Part shown: positions 1-10,290 of the stretch, in pieces
Position numbering within the stretch: the first letter of the stretch is position 1
Layout of the letters: each line of letters begins with the position of its first letter
Source: Adineta ricciae
Taxonomy: Eukaryota > Rotifera > Eurotatoria > Adinetida > Adinetidae
DNA length: 64,000 bases
Direction of reading: 5' to 3'
NCBI GenBank assembly: GCA_905250025.1
Contig: CAJNOJ010000034.1
Location: 62,001-126,000 of the forward strand
Program-made: the position numbers and the translations under genes
Notes under the pieces: model-generated
Databases searched by the model: none
Seen by the model: only the letters and a program-made list of their open reading frames with translations
Told to the model about the DNA's origin: nothing

Positions 1-342
1 TGGTATTATCATCCTGATCAAGATACATGCCATTTATTTGTCTATCGTGGTTTGGGCGGAAATGAAAACAATTTTCAAACCTTACACGAATGCAATTTGG
101 AATGTATCAGTATGTTTTCTTTTCTTTTGTTTAACAAGTTATCGCAACGCATTTCCTTCTTAGCTTGTGCTCCAGCGCCTGATCGGGGCGAATGTTTAGG
201 CCGTTTGCCTATGTGGTACTACGATCACAAAAAGAAGCAGTGTTCACAATTTGATTATTCAGGTTGTAAAGGCAACGATAATAAATTTCTTCGGAAACGA
301 GAATGTATTGATACATGTCTTACTCGAATACTGGGTCTTTGA
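1..342 (+). CDS. Kunitz/BPTI-domain protein, 3' part (5' end outside window)
   Basis: Two exons (1..109 and 164..342; intron 110..163, GTATG..TTAG) encode the C-terminus of a Kunitz-type serine protease inhibitor, presumably secreted. The second domain is complete and has the exact family spacing C-x8-C-x15-C-x7-C-x12-C-x3-C (CAPAPDRGEC at the start, ECIDTC at the end). Its P1 residue after the second cysteine is Leu, so trypsin is not the obvious target. The first domain is only half in the window; it shows WYY and the closing C-x3-C, but its fourth cysteine is replaced by Leu (RGLGGN), as in family members that have lost the 14-38 type disulphide. The protein ends about 11 residues after the last cysteine, with no membrane anchor. 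The signal peptide and the number of upstream domains cannot be seen. Family call is secure; physiological target unknown. Confidence 0.9.
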   Translation, partial: WYYHPDQDTCHLFVYRGLGGNENNFQTLHECNLECISMFSFLLFNKLSQRISFLACAPAPDRGECLGRLPMWYYDHKKKQCSQFDYSGCKGNDNKFLRKRECIDTCLTRILGL

Positions 343-544
343 AATCGGAAGCAAAAACTTTGTCTTGTGTTCATTTTGATTAGTTTTGTTTTCTGTTTGT
401 GCATGACTTTCTTGTTTGTTAAACAAACGATGATTTTTTATCTAAGATTCAAATTTTTATTTCCTGAGAATAATCATAAGCCTGTTCATAAAATAAATAG
501 GATATATTACTAGTGAATATCAGACATAGAGAGTGAAAAGAAAT

Positions 545-1277
545 TCAGAGACAAAAATTGAAATCACATTTTGTACACACGATGAGTAACGACGGCATCA
601 TGCCATCTTCATTATGCCATAATGTCGAGTGAAGTTTTGTTTCGTTACAATGTGTCATGGTTTTTCGATGATAGGCGTGAATTCCATCTAACGTGTCAAC
701 TTTGACTTGATATTGAAACGAACATTGCCGACAAGTGATTGGATGCTGAGAAGAACATTGAAAGAGTGAATCGTGCGAACAGATCGGACATTGAGTTTGA
801 TTGAATTCATCGATCGAAGGGATATATTCTGGTTGTTCATCTGGTATACCTTGCAATTGCTCCAATTCAAGCTCTTGAAGAACTTCATTCATCAGAGCCC
901 AATTGGCTTCGAATTCCACTTCTTCAGCTGATGCTGGTAACTGATTTCCATCCATATCCATCGAAGTGGTAGGTGGCAATGCGCCGAACATTTTAATCCA
1001 TTCCGATTCGACGATGTCACGAGCTGATAGGGTTGGTTGATTGTCATCGAACTAAGAAGAATGAACAACGTAAGATATGGAGAGAGAGAGATTTTTGTCT
1101 TACAGAAAGTTGCCGCATTTTATTGACCACCTTATCACGTGCTCGTTTGAATTGTTGTTTGCAGTGAAGTCGATAACGATCTTTCCATGTTTCATCTGAA
1201 CGAACAGTTGGCGAAGGCATCTTGTACAATGCGGAATGGACTGTTTGCCGAGCTGGAGAAGCAGGATATGTCGACAT
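545..1277 (-). CDS. RPAIN: RPA-interacting protein (RPAIN/RIP)
   Basis: Exons 1277..1104 and 1051..545 (52-bp intron) give about 226 residues, close to the usual ~220. The family carries replication protein A into the nucleus. The N-terminus holds the conserved basic segment (ETWKDRYRLHCKQQFKRARD); the middle is acidic and Leu/Glu-rich; the C-terminus carries a cysteine-rich zinc-binding region with CPIC, CRQC and CTKC pairs plus His. The reading frame is continuous across the splice (MRQLS then FDDNQPTL). It lies last in a run of same-strand genes: the inositol-phosphate synthase stop is 188 bp upstream, and acceptor-like TTTAG sequences lie 18 and 27 nt before the ATG, so it may be the distal gene of an operon. 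Identification rests on the zinc region and the N-terminal motif together. Confidence 0.85.
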
Positions 1278-1465
1278 TCTCGAAGCAAGAAGAACTAAAT
1301 AATCTAAAACGAGATTACGAGATATTTTGAGAATTTGATATTAAATTGCGACAAGCATAGGTGAGATTATTCGGTTCAAATACACAACAAAGTCACGACA
1401 AGCACAAAAAGAGTAATGACTAGATAAATATGACAAATATTGATTAGATAAATTGCATTTCAGTA

Positions 1466-3372
1466 TCAATTCTGAATTTTCTTCGGCTGAGGTAAAGTTG
1501 TCTTGTATTCCAAGAGCATATCGGTGTCCATTGCAATACCAGCGCATGCTGAAAGAATATTCGTTATGCACCGATGTTGCTTGAACAGTGCATTGATCAC
1601 CGGTGTACCCGGTGGAACTAAAGGTGCCTTTAAAAGATATGATAAAATCGACAGGACAGGTTCGAATGGTTGATATTCATCTTGGTTATTCGTTTTATAT
1701 GTAATACGCGTCATTAATTCAGTTAAAATAACTAGATCAATGATTAATGGTGATGCTAACAGCGAATCTTCACACGTATTATGAATTGCAATTGTACTGA
1801 GGCCATTCATGAATATCGACGAGATATATTCATCCATTGCACGTTTCGAGTCTAAATCGATCAGATTTGCACTAATTTCGAATAAGTGATTTGTTTACCT
1901 TTGACAAACGGAACATATTTGATAACAACAACATGGTCCGGATGCTCATTGATTTTCTTGTTGTAGAGTAAATGATTTGCGCCAACCATATCATCCACCA
2001 CATTGGACTTACTGATTTCTTTTGAACGAAATTGTTGCGGTGCACTTAGATTTTTGCCATCATTATTTCCTAAATGATTATAGGAAACGATGGATTGAAG
2101 TTTCAAGCCAGCCGAGACGAGAAAATCAGCAAGAACAGATTTCATTTTTGTCTGTCCGCTTTTGAAATCATCGCCCCCAATGAACACATTATGTTTCTTA
2201 GCCAAGTCCATGATACCTGGTACTAAAGTATTCTGTGGACTACCATTTATATACGGACAACCTTCTAAAATGGCAGCACAAGCGAAGATATTCGATGGAC
2301 TTATTTCATCTTCATTAGCAGCGATTGACTGAAGAATTTCTTCACTTGTTTGATTCAAGCCAGCACGAACTGAAACACAATGATGAAAGAATATCGAACG
2401 ATTAGTTTGCACGTCTTACCATCCACATATCGTTCAGTATTTGCTGTCCATAAAACAATGATTTGCTCTAGATTGTGAGCTTTCTTGAATTCTCGAATAT
2501 CATTTCGGATACGTTCCAGATCCTGTTGTTTACTTCCTTTCGGAATTAAGTTATTCGCTCGATCTTCTTGATTAGCAGCAATAAAATCCGGGTAATAAAT
2601 CGACGGCAATGGTTTCAATTGACTCATAGCAGATTTCAATTTTTCTTGTAATTCATAATCGAAAACGCATGCTCGTCTCATTGCTTCATACAAGTTGGAT
2701 TCATTGATATCCCATCCACCAATGACCAGATCGTTCGGATGTAACATCGGCAGAATTGTATTGAACGGGATATGAACTTCTTTACCTTCATCGTTACTAC
2801 CGATTCGAATAGTTGTCGATTGAGTTAATGAACCATAATAATTTGAACGTTGCTCACCTTCTGTAAGAAAAGTCGTGCTTGTCATTACATTGTAACTATA
2901 TCGAAAAGTTTATTTTTTACCTTTACGCATCCATGATATATTTCCTCGATTGGCAATAATTGCACCTGTGAATGTCGAACCATTATTTCCGCCCCAACCA
3001 ACAAGCATAACTCCTGTACGTTGGACTTGTCGTTTAGTACGAAATGTGTAGTGATATTTCCGTGGAATAATCTTCACATGTTTCGTATTTTGATCGACTT
3101 GGCAATGATTCATTTCGTAGGTATACTTGCTTTCGATATACTCATTAGAATATGTCGTATTTTTGCTCTCGACATGAATCGAATAGTCTGATGTTACACC
3201 TAAATCATTCGAGAGGAGATAAACAATGAGAACATGTCAAAGATGTTCTGTTACCATCATGATCAGCCGGATTGATGTGTTGGTTATCCTCGCTGAGACT
3301 GTTCACTTCGACAATCGCTGTTGATTTTGAATCTTGTTTGGTTAAAGGTTGATGACCGTTTGTTGCTGGCAT
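1466..3372 (-). CDS. ISYNA1: Inositol-3-phosphate synthase (MIPS)
   Basis: Five exons (3372..3255, 3199..2921, 2860..2420, 2369..1899, 1851..1466) join in phase to about 564 residues, matching the family length of ~560. The enzyme converts glucose-6-phosphate to 1L-myo-inositol-1-phosphate with NAD, the committed step of inositol synthesis in the cytosol. Visible signatures are the NAD-binding loop [14 protein letters not shown], the substrate-region motif [21 protein letters not shown] and SNVVDDM, all in expected order; none of the key stretches is broken. The start at 3372 (MPATNGHQ) follows an acceptor-like TTGTTTTAG by 11 nt and lies only 35 bp after the stop of the upstream DHHC gene, which argues for polycistronic transcription. 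Introns are 47-60 bp. Confidence 0.96.
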
Positions 3373-3407
3373 GATTCAAAATTCTAAAACAAGAATCACT
3401 TCTGAAT
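3373..3407 (-). promoter_or_regulatory. 35-bp intergenic gap with 3' splice acceptor-like site
   Basis: Between the DHHC stop and the inositol synthase ATG, the minus strand reads TTCTTGTTTTAG, a pyrimidine-rich acceptor ending at 3384, 11 nt before the ATG. No AATAAA and no room for a promoter are visible. This is what a trans-splicing site inside an operon should look like. Confidence 0.5.
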
Positions 3408-4160
3408 TCATTTGGAATAGCTGAACGGAAAAATTAAATCAAATTTATTCGAACCAAATATCTGAGAAAATGTTTGTTTCTGTTGAAAAATGTTCCTCTT
3501 CTCTTCGAACCGTGTTTGTCCATTGAATGAACGTCTTAACATATCGTAAAATAACTTTCCGATAAAGAGTATGTCGAAATATACAAGATAATGATGGAAA
3601 CCGATGAACGCTTGCCATTTTGTCTTCACAAAACCAAGCAGATAGCCAATATTAAAAAAAAGAATCCTGAAAATTGTCAAGATATGAAAGCCTCCCATCT
3701 CTCGCCACAGATAATCACATACAAATGCATATCCAATGAAATGCGCACATAGTAAATAAAAAAGCATAAGGAGAAAGTAACGTTGATTATGTTTACCAAT
3801 ACAAGCACCGACAAAAACACAATGATGATCTTGTATTGGTATACAGTGTTTACACAAACGACAGTGATGCGATCGTGCTGGACGGTAGTTTGAACAAACT
3901 TGACAGTACTGATCGGTTAATTTCGCCTCATGTGAATATGAAAGTGGAGCGAGTGTTGTTCGAATTAAGTTCAAATAACCCTGACAGAAAAAGTATAGGA
4001 AAATCACATTAAATACTAGATAGTTCACGTCAGATAGTTGTTGACGTTGACGATAAGCTGGCACGACGATGAAATAAACAAAATAAAGTGCGTAAAGTAG
4101 TCCGATATAAGCATAACACCATGCTGTTCTATTCAAAGAACGCAAGAGAAACACTTTCAT
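3408..4160 (-). CDS. DHHC-type palmitoyltransferase
   Basis: A single exon of about 250 residues encodes a multi-pass membrane protein with a DHHC cysteine-rich domain: CQVC, RSHHCRLC, KHC, then DHHCVFVGACIG near residues 90-125, followed by NQRYF. These enzymes S-acylate proteins at Golgi/ER membranes through the DHHC cysteine, which is intact. Two hydrophobic segments precede the domain and at least two follow. I start at the ATG at 4160 because TTTCTTTCAG, with a CTAAC-like branch site before it, immediately precedes it; the frame is open further up only as far as the neighbouring helicase stop, 59 bp away, and holds no earlier ATG. Which ZDHHC subfamily it belongs to is unclear; the small size fits ZDHHC24-like proteins loosely. 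Confidence 0.9.
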   Translation of the reverse strand: MKVFLLRSLNRTAWCYAYIGLLYALYFVYFIVVPAYRQRQQLSDVNYLVFNVIFLYFFCQGYLNLIRTTLAPLSYSHEAKLTDQYCQVCSNYRPARSHHCRLCKHCIPIQDHHCVFVGACIGKHNQRYFLLMLFYLLCAHFIGYAFVCDYLWREMGGFHILTIFRILFFNIGYLLGFVKTKWQAFIGFHHYLVYFDILFIGKLFYDMLRRSFNGQTRFEEKRNIFQQKQTFSQIFGSNKFDLIFPFSYSK

Positions 4161-4219
4161 CTGAAAGAAATGATCACGGTTAGCTTTTGTTTCTTCTATA
4201 TCGTTTTCTTTTATCAAAA
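4161..4219 (-). promoter_or_regulatory. 59-bp intergenic gap with 3' splice acceptor abutting the DHHC ATG
   Basis: The minus strand carries CTAACCGTGATCATTTCTTTCAG directly against the ATG at 4160: a branch-site-like CTAAC, a pyrimidine tract and AG. The TAG stop of the helicase lies at 4220..4222. A cis donor joining to this acceptor would have to lie in the helicase gene, so a spliced leader is the simpler explanation. Confidence 0.5.
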
Positions 4220-5729
4220 CTATGCTGTTTGCGTGTTTATAGTTACTCGTTCAAGGGAATCACTTAACAACTGAAATCGATTGCCTTCGTCGATTTCGAT
4301 TAGGTTTAATTTGTACTCGTTTTCGATTGATTCTAATTGTTTTCGTTCGTCGCCATGTGAGACGATCGTCAGGGCACAACCGAAAGCCCCGAAACGACCA
4401 GCACGACCAATTCGATGTAGATACGTTTCATGATCATTAGGTAAATCCATTGAGATGACAAAATCAACATAATCTAAGTCAATGCCACGCGATGTTAAGT
4501 CCGTCGTGACTAGTATTTGACATTTATGTTTGTACATATCACGCATCGCTTTCGTTCGACGGTTTTGTGCCAATGAACTCGATGTAAATGTGGTTTCGTA
4601 ACCTAGAGCTTTGATACGTTCACAAACAGCTGATGAACGCATGCGAAGATTGGAGAAAATCACGCATTGACGAAACTTTAATTGAGGTAATAAACGCAAC
4701 AACAGTGAAACTTTCTGCTCGAACAGATGCGATTCGAGTGGATGATATGGAATGACGATAAAGAATTGTTGAATACCAACTAAACTCGGCGATTCAGAAT
4801 CGACTAGACGTATACAAGTCATGTCACGCATATATCTTTCAGAGAAACGCACAATCTGCTCGGGATAAGTTGCCGATGCTAGTAGAACTTGCTTATTCGA
4901 TGGCATGTAAGAGAATATTGAATTAATCTGGTCCTAAATAGAGAATGACACACCTGACATATTTCAAAACTTAATCTTTGATCGTTCGATTTTCATATAT
5001 TTTCTGAATGAGTCATCTCAGATGATTTTCGATCAAGGCCAAAGAAAAGTATGTTATTTCAGACATTTCTGCAGGATAATAAACATTGAATATAAGCAAA
5101 CAAGTTATTTTTCTTTCGAACCGATGCACTTAGCGGCTTTCAATGAACCAAAACAAACTTGTTCGCATACGAAACTGTTCTTTAAATCTTACTTGAAATT
5201 CTTTGCATAATAAAACATCGGCTTCATCTAAAACAAGCAATCGAATCGTATCTGCTCGAAGATATTTCAACCGGAGTAGCTCTTCAATTCTGCCTGGTGT
5301 GCCGACAGCAATATGACATTTTTTCAGATGATTTTGATCGTCTTTCAAAGCCGTTCCACCAATAAATGTATGTACAAAACATTCAGGTTGTTTGATCGTT
5401 TTGATTACTTGAACGATCTGCTGTGCGATTTCGCGCGTTGGTGCCAACATGATCACTTTCGTCGTAATCATTGATGGATCTTCGTCGATAGTTTGAACAA
5501 ATTCTAACGCAGTTATGCTGAACACCAGCGTCTTGCCGGTACCCGATTTTGCTTGAATGAGAAGATCAATGCCAAGTAAAGCTAATGGCAGAGTTTGTAG
5601 TTGAATAGGCGATGGTTTGACAAAGCCTGCTTTCTGCAGAGACTGCTGCGTAAGTTCCGAAATAGCCAAATCCGAAAACTGAACATTCTCATCTGTTTTA
5701 ATGTCACTCGTTAAGCCTCTTTCAGCCAT
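4220..5729 (-). CDS. DDX20: DEAD-box RNA helicase, DDX20/Gemin3-like, core only
   Basis: Exons 5729..5193 and 4933..4220 (259-bp intron) give about 416 residues. All core helicase motifs are present in order: Q motif (GFVKPSPIQ), Walker A (AKSGTGKT), PTREIA, GTPGR, DEAD, SAT, VFSNL, TTDLTSRGID and HRIGRAGRFG. The join FQ/DQINSIFSYMPSNKQVLLAS and the TYPEQIV..YMRD..IRLVDSESPSLVGI region resemble DDX20 more than other DEAD-box families. DDX20 works in the SMN complex during snRNP assembly. Vertebrate DDX20 is roughly 820 residues with a long C-terminal tail; here the protein stops soon after the second RecA domain (QTA stop), with the next gene only 59 bp away, so the tail is absent. A TTTTTTTTCTAG acceptor-like site lies 4 nt before the ATG. 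Confidence 0.85.
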
Positions 5730-5932
5730 TGAACTAGAAAAAAAACAAACAGAAGATTTTTCTCCTTGTGTGATATTTTAGTTGAAATGTAAAAATAAAA
5801 AAAGAAGATTTGTTTATATTTAAATCAAAAATAGAATTCACGTTTGGAAATGCTTTAGAAGAAAACAGTTTACAAATAAAAAGCTATACATCGCCGAAGT
5901 ATAAAGAAAGCATATCACAGAAAGGCGATGTC

Positions 5933-8900
5933 CTAATCAATGCATATCACATCAACTGCGGAAGATGTTTTGGACTCGGAAGATGTAATTAAATTATTAT
6001 TTCGATCAACTTGGGAAACTTTCGCTGCGAAGTTCATCTGTTGAAGTGGATTGCTCACCGCTGGCATGTTCGGTCTCGGATCTGAATTCAAACAAGGAAA
6101 TAAACGATAGTGAACGCATATTTTCTCACAACTCACTGTTTGTCGATAGTTTTGGGCCATTGTCAGTTTTCTTCGTTAATTTCGACGACAATGGTCGACG
6201 TGTTGCCAAGAATCGATCGGTATTATCATTTAGCATTATAAAATTATCCAAGTTTGTTCGTGTGTAAGGCGAATCATCGCTTGTAATGGATGAATGTAGC
6301 GACGCAAATATCGATTGATCAGTTTTTGTTATTCCAGCAGATGATAGAATAAAATGATGTCGATTTCCCATTCGTATACTATATTCAGCCTTGTATCTAT
6401 CATTTTGCTTCGCATATAAGTCGTGTTTATTCGTGATTTTTAATGATTTGATTATCACATCGAAGTTCTCTGCTGAAATTATCGAACTGATTGATGTATG
6501 AGGCAATGCACAGACAAGATTGGGTGATTCTCTAGAAAAGTTTGCTAAGTTTATGATTTCGTCGAAGATTTCACTTACTCGTTTTCTTCGGTAACAATAA
6601 TAGCGTTAACAGTTGCTTTTAAACATTTAGCTACTGCTTCGATAATGCTTAACGGAGTTGATTTCGAGTGAAATCCGTTCCGTTTGAGTGGTCCTTGAGT
6701 ATGACACATTTGCCGGATAGTATGTTCTCGACAGATATTGTATTCTAACGTCAATGAATGAAGGCACGGTGGATAGCGAATCGAGTAACAACGTCGATGT
6801 TTCATAAGAACATAAGTTGGCGTTGGTTTCTTTTTGCGTGGTAGAACTTTGATCATAGTGCTTGCTGTTCCTGGTGTTCGTGCTGTTGATATATGTGGTT
6901 CCGAGTTTGTCTTGACGTTTTCGGATAAGACAACGATATCATCATCTTCGTTCTTTTTTTTGACGAGTTTCTTTCGCGGAGCGCGTCGTTTAGACGGAGG
7001 AACTTTGGATTTTGATGGACCTGGTTCGTTAGGTTTAGGCACTTGTGATACTGACGGGAATTGTGATGACAAAGGTACTGGCGGTGTGGATGTATCCATG
7101 CACAATGCGAATTTCCCATCCGAACATTGAACAACATAGAGCAGATCAATATCTTTGGGATCGGCTTTATCGTGATACAAGTTAGTTTGATGTTTCTCAT
7201 AAACATGTTGATATAGACTATGATGCGAATGCGTGTAGTACGAGCAATGCGAACAGAAAAACATGTGCGTAAAGATATGTTGAAGAATTATTGAACTAAA
7301 TGAAGAAAAAAAAAGACGAAACAAATATTGAAGTCAATAAATTGTTGATGAACTGACCTTGAGACACTTTTGAATTTACAAATATTACATCGGTAGCATT
7401 CGGAATCATAGAATGCTGATAAAAGGCCGGAACCATTGAGCGGTTGTCGCCGAATTTCATGTGCAGCTGTAGGAGTTCCGAGGGAAGCAGAAGGCGATGG
7501 TGGACGACTACGTGACTGAAATACCAATTCGGCTTGATGATGACGTGACAATGGAAGCGACGGTGGTGGTGATGGTGATCGCTAATTGAAAGTATTTTTT
7601 CGTTAGTTAAAGTACTTTTCCCTAGCAAAACTTTGATCTTTCTTTATAAACATCTCTAAGTACATTATCAAGTGCAGTCGCTTCAAATTGTGCGAAAAAT
7701 GATCAGAACAGATTCGGATAGTTCCCGTACTCTATCTTTTACATTCTCGCACTGAAAGTACGTGTTTTCCTTAATCTCTTGATCTACTTATGTATTTCAT
7801 ATGATAGGATTGATATCGTTGCGGTTAAATAAATACAGGTGAAAGATATACAATGTCTCATTGCCTGTCTTTTCCGCTCGTTAACATGGCAAATAGAACC
7901 AATAATCTGCTTTCCAGTGATGACGTCATCATACAAATGTATTTACACTTTGATGATGTCATGCACGAATTATTTCGTGATAAATAATTGAGCGTCTTTA
8001 TGATTGAGACGATGAGTCATTTTTCAAGTACTATATATTAAGTATGTTGTACATCGTACAGGTAAACGATCCTATTTAGCTTGATTTCTGTTCCGTACCA
8101 AGTGTTCTGTTTAACGAACGAGAAAAACAACGTAGCACGTGATGAAGGTGCCTATTCGTTTTGTACAATTGTAAAGGTTGATTTGCATGACTGCTTCGAA
8201 ATCAAACTATTCAAGGATCATATGGTTAGATTCTCACAGTATTTGTTGTGTATTTTCTGTGTAAAAAAGTAAATGAGGAATTTTAACTTACGTGATGCAA
8301 ATAAGACGTCAAAATAGCTTTTCCTGGTTGAATACGTTGAGCAGTAGGTCGAATAACTGTTGACGTAGGCAATGGCAATGGTAATGGCGGTGGCGATCGA
8401 CACGACAGAGGTGTGCTTTTAAATCTTCTTGGAAACGGATGAGCATATCCATCTTGTTGATGAATCACTGGAAGTAGTGAAGTTGAATCAGAATGATCTA
8501 AAATGTGTTTTGTCACGTGTATCGGAGTGATTGGTGGTGGCGATTCATACGACGGTCGTGATGGCGTATGAATGAAATTTGTATAGGCTCTCGAAGCTGT
8601 TGATTGTGTTCCACTAGACCAATCGAATGCCGAAAATGAATGAGATTCAGGTCCAGAATATAAATAATCATTGGAATGAAGCGTTCCTGAGGCGGATTCG
8701 TAATTCGTTGCATTGTAGGGAGGATTTATTTGATGATAAGGATCATATCTTGGCCGTTTTGACCAGTTTACTATTGACGAATTAACACGAACATTTGCAT
8801 CGGATAATTTTCGTTTCCGATGAAAATGATTGTATTCATATATAAATGGTTCTGAATTGAACGTTGAGACATGCGTTTCAAGTTCGTTGTCGTCATCGTC

Positions 8901-8942
8901 ATCTGTTAAACACACAATGGGTGGCGAATAAGGAGATTCCAT
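5933..8942 (-). CDS. Two-finger C2H2 protein with SUMO-interacting-like motifs
   Basis: Five exons (8942..8292, 7581..7358, 7295..6579, 6531..6137, 6081..5933) join in phase to about 711 residues. Two adjacent C2H2 fingers near residues 282-327 are seen (CNIC-x12-H-x3-H, split by an intron, then CSHC-x12-H-x4-H). The rest is low-complexity, Ser/Pro-rich sequence with a basic, NLS-like patch (PSKRRAPRKKLVKKK). Three short hydrophobic cores beside acidic residues look like SUMO-interacting motifs: IVCLTDDDDD at the N-terminus, DDDIVVLSE in the middle and VDVICID at the very C-terminus. The first intron is 710 bp, unusually long here, so the join between exon 1 and the rest is the weakest point; exon 1 might belong to another gene. 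The ATG at 8942 is the first in frame in the exon as read. Nuclear regulatory role is inferred; no orthologue recognised. Confidence 0.6.
7921..7928. promoter_or_regulatory. TGACGTCA palindrome (CRE/ATF-type site)
   Basis: A perfect cAMP-response-element octamer lies inside the 710-bp intron of the zinc-finger gene, with a degenerate TGATGATGTCATG about 30 bp on. An 8-mer can occur by chance; its use is not shown. Confidence 0.3.
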
Positions 8943-10290
8943 GTTGTTTTTGAGGCGTAGACACTCAAAATATTTCTTTTTTTCTCCTGTGCGTACAGAC
9001 AAATGAAGTAATCTAAGTAAAAAAAATAAAGCAAACGTAAGGTTTTTACATGGGCGCTACAAGCACATTCAATTTCGAGTAACTTACAGCGACAGAAAAG
9101 AAACTATTGGCTGAAGAAAGCAAACATACCTCAGATCGAACGACATGTTAACTCATTCTAATGATGCGTCGTTTTTTCTAGCAATGCATCTCAAAGGTCA
9201 GAATATAGTCTCTCGGGCTCACTTTGATATTCAATGTATTTAGATGAAGTCAAGTAACACATGTAGATTTTGTTAACGTACGGTTAACATGCCGACTTCT
9301 TGAACTAAATGAGATGTGTCAAAGTGATCTACAATATTTCATATGTCGCCATTGAAAATCTTTAGTTTGAACACTAACTTGACTCTTAGAATTTACTTTC
9401 CGTCCGGTTCGATCATTACGTTGGCTTTGCGAAGAAACAAATCCATATTTAATAACTTCTAGTATAGAGCAATGATATTACAAGGAATAAATCAATGGTC
9501 TGAACAAAAATAAGAGCGAAAAGTCATGCTCAATGATACTGATGATTGATAGATAAAAAAAAGTCAATATATTCGTGTTTTTTTCTAAAGAATAGATTCT
9601 ATGTACAGGCATATAATCACCTCTTGCTTAGCGAAAAATAACTTGAACAATTCAATGACAAAGACTAAAATGAACTGACATACTGTAGACGAATTGCTAC
9701 ATCTTTTGACCTCCTTTCGTGTCTTTATAGTCATTATTGTTAGCTTATAACAGAAAATGATTCGACAGGTCTAAAGTTGATTTCAAATCGAATCGATAGA
9801 AATGTTTAATTGCCAAGAGTGTGCAAATATTTACTAGAAAACTTTAATAATCTTTTTTCATCCAGCTAAAAATAGTCGTCAACAAGTCTGAAAAATTCAC
9901 CAGCACAACATGAATATTTTCCTTTCTGAAACGATAATACGGATTTACATATTCAGTTCAATAAATGAATTTAATTATTCACACAACAGATGTTTCCTTT
10001 TTCGCTCAGCAGGAACGTCAAGTTTCCTCTTTTCTTCACACTTATATTTAGCACGTCTGTTCTTCTCTTCAATATTCGATTGTTAACGTTGTGTATTCTA
10101 TCTGATTTCTTTTTCCTCTTCTCCGAATGTTCACGAGAATGTGCGTGCATCGTTTCTATCGAATTTTCTCCGAACGAACATAGCAGGCGAGGAAAGAAAA
10201 AGAAAAAACGCGAGCGACCGGACAAGCGCACGTTCATTGTTCTCGTTCGCCAACGAACAAATTGACTACCATTGGGATATTTCATTAGGA
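8943..10290. other. Intergenic region between divergent zinc-finger and MYB genes
   Basis: About 1.35 kb without a recognisable gene. It must contain the promoters of both flanking genes. Short open frames here are T/A-rich and match nothing I know. An acceptor-like TTTTTTTACTTAG at about 9013-9025 (minus) may define the 5' end of the zinc-finger transcript. Confidence 0.6.

Noticed and set aside
4934..5192. Gene inside the DDX20-like intron (plus-strand frame 5022-5210)
   Set aside because: The frame crosses into the helicase exon antisense and has no support.
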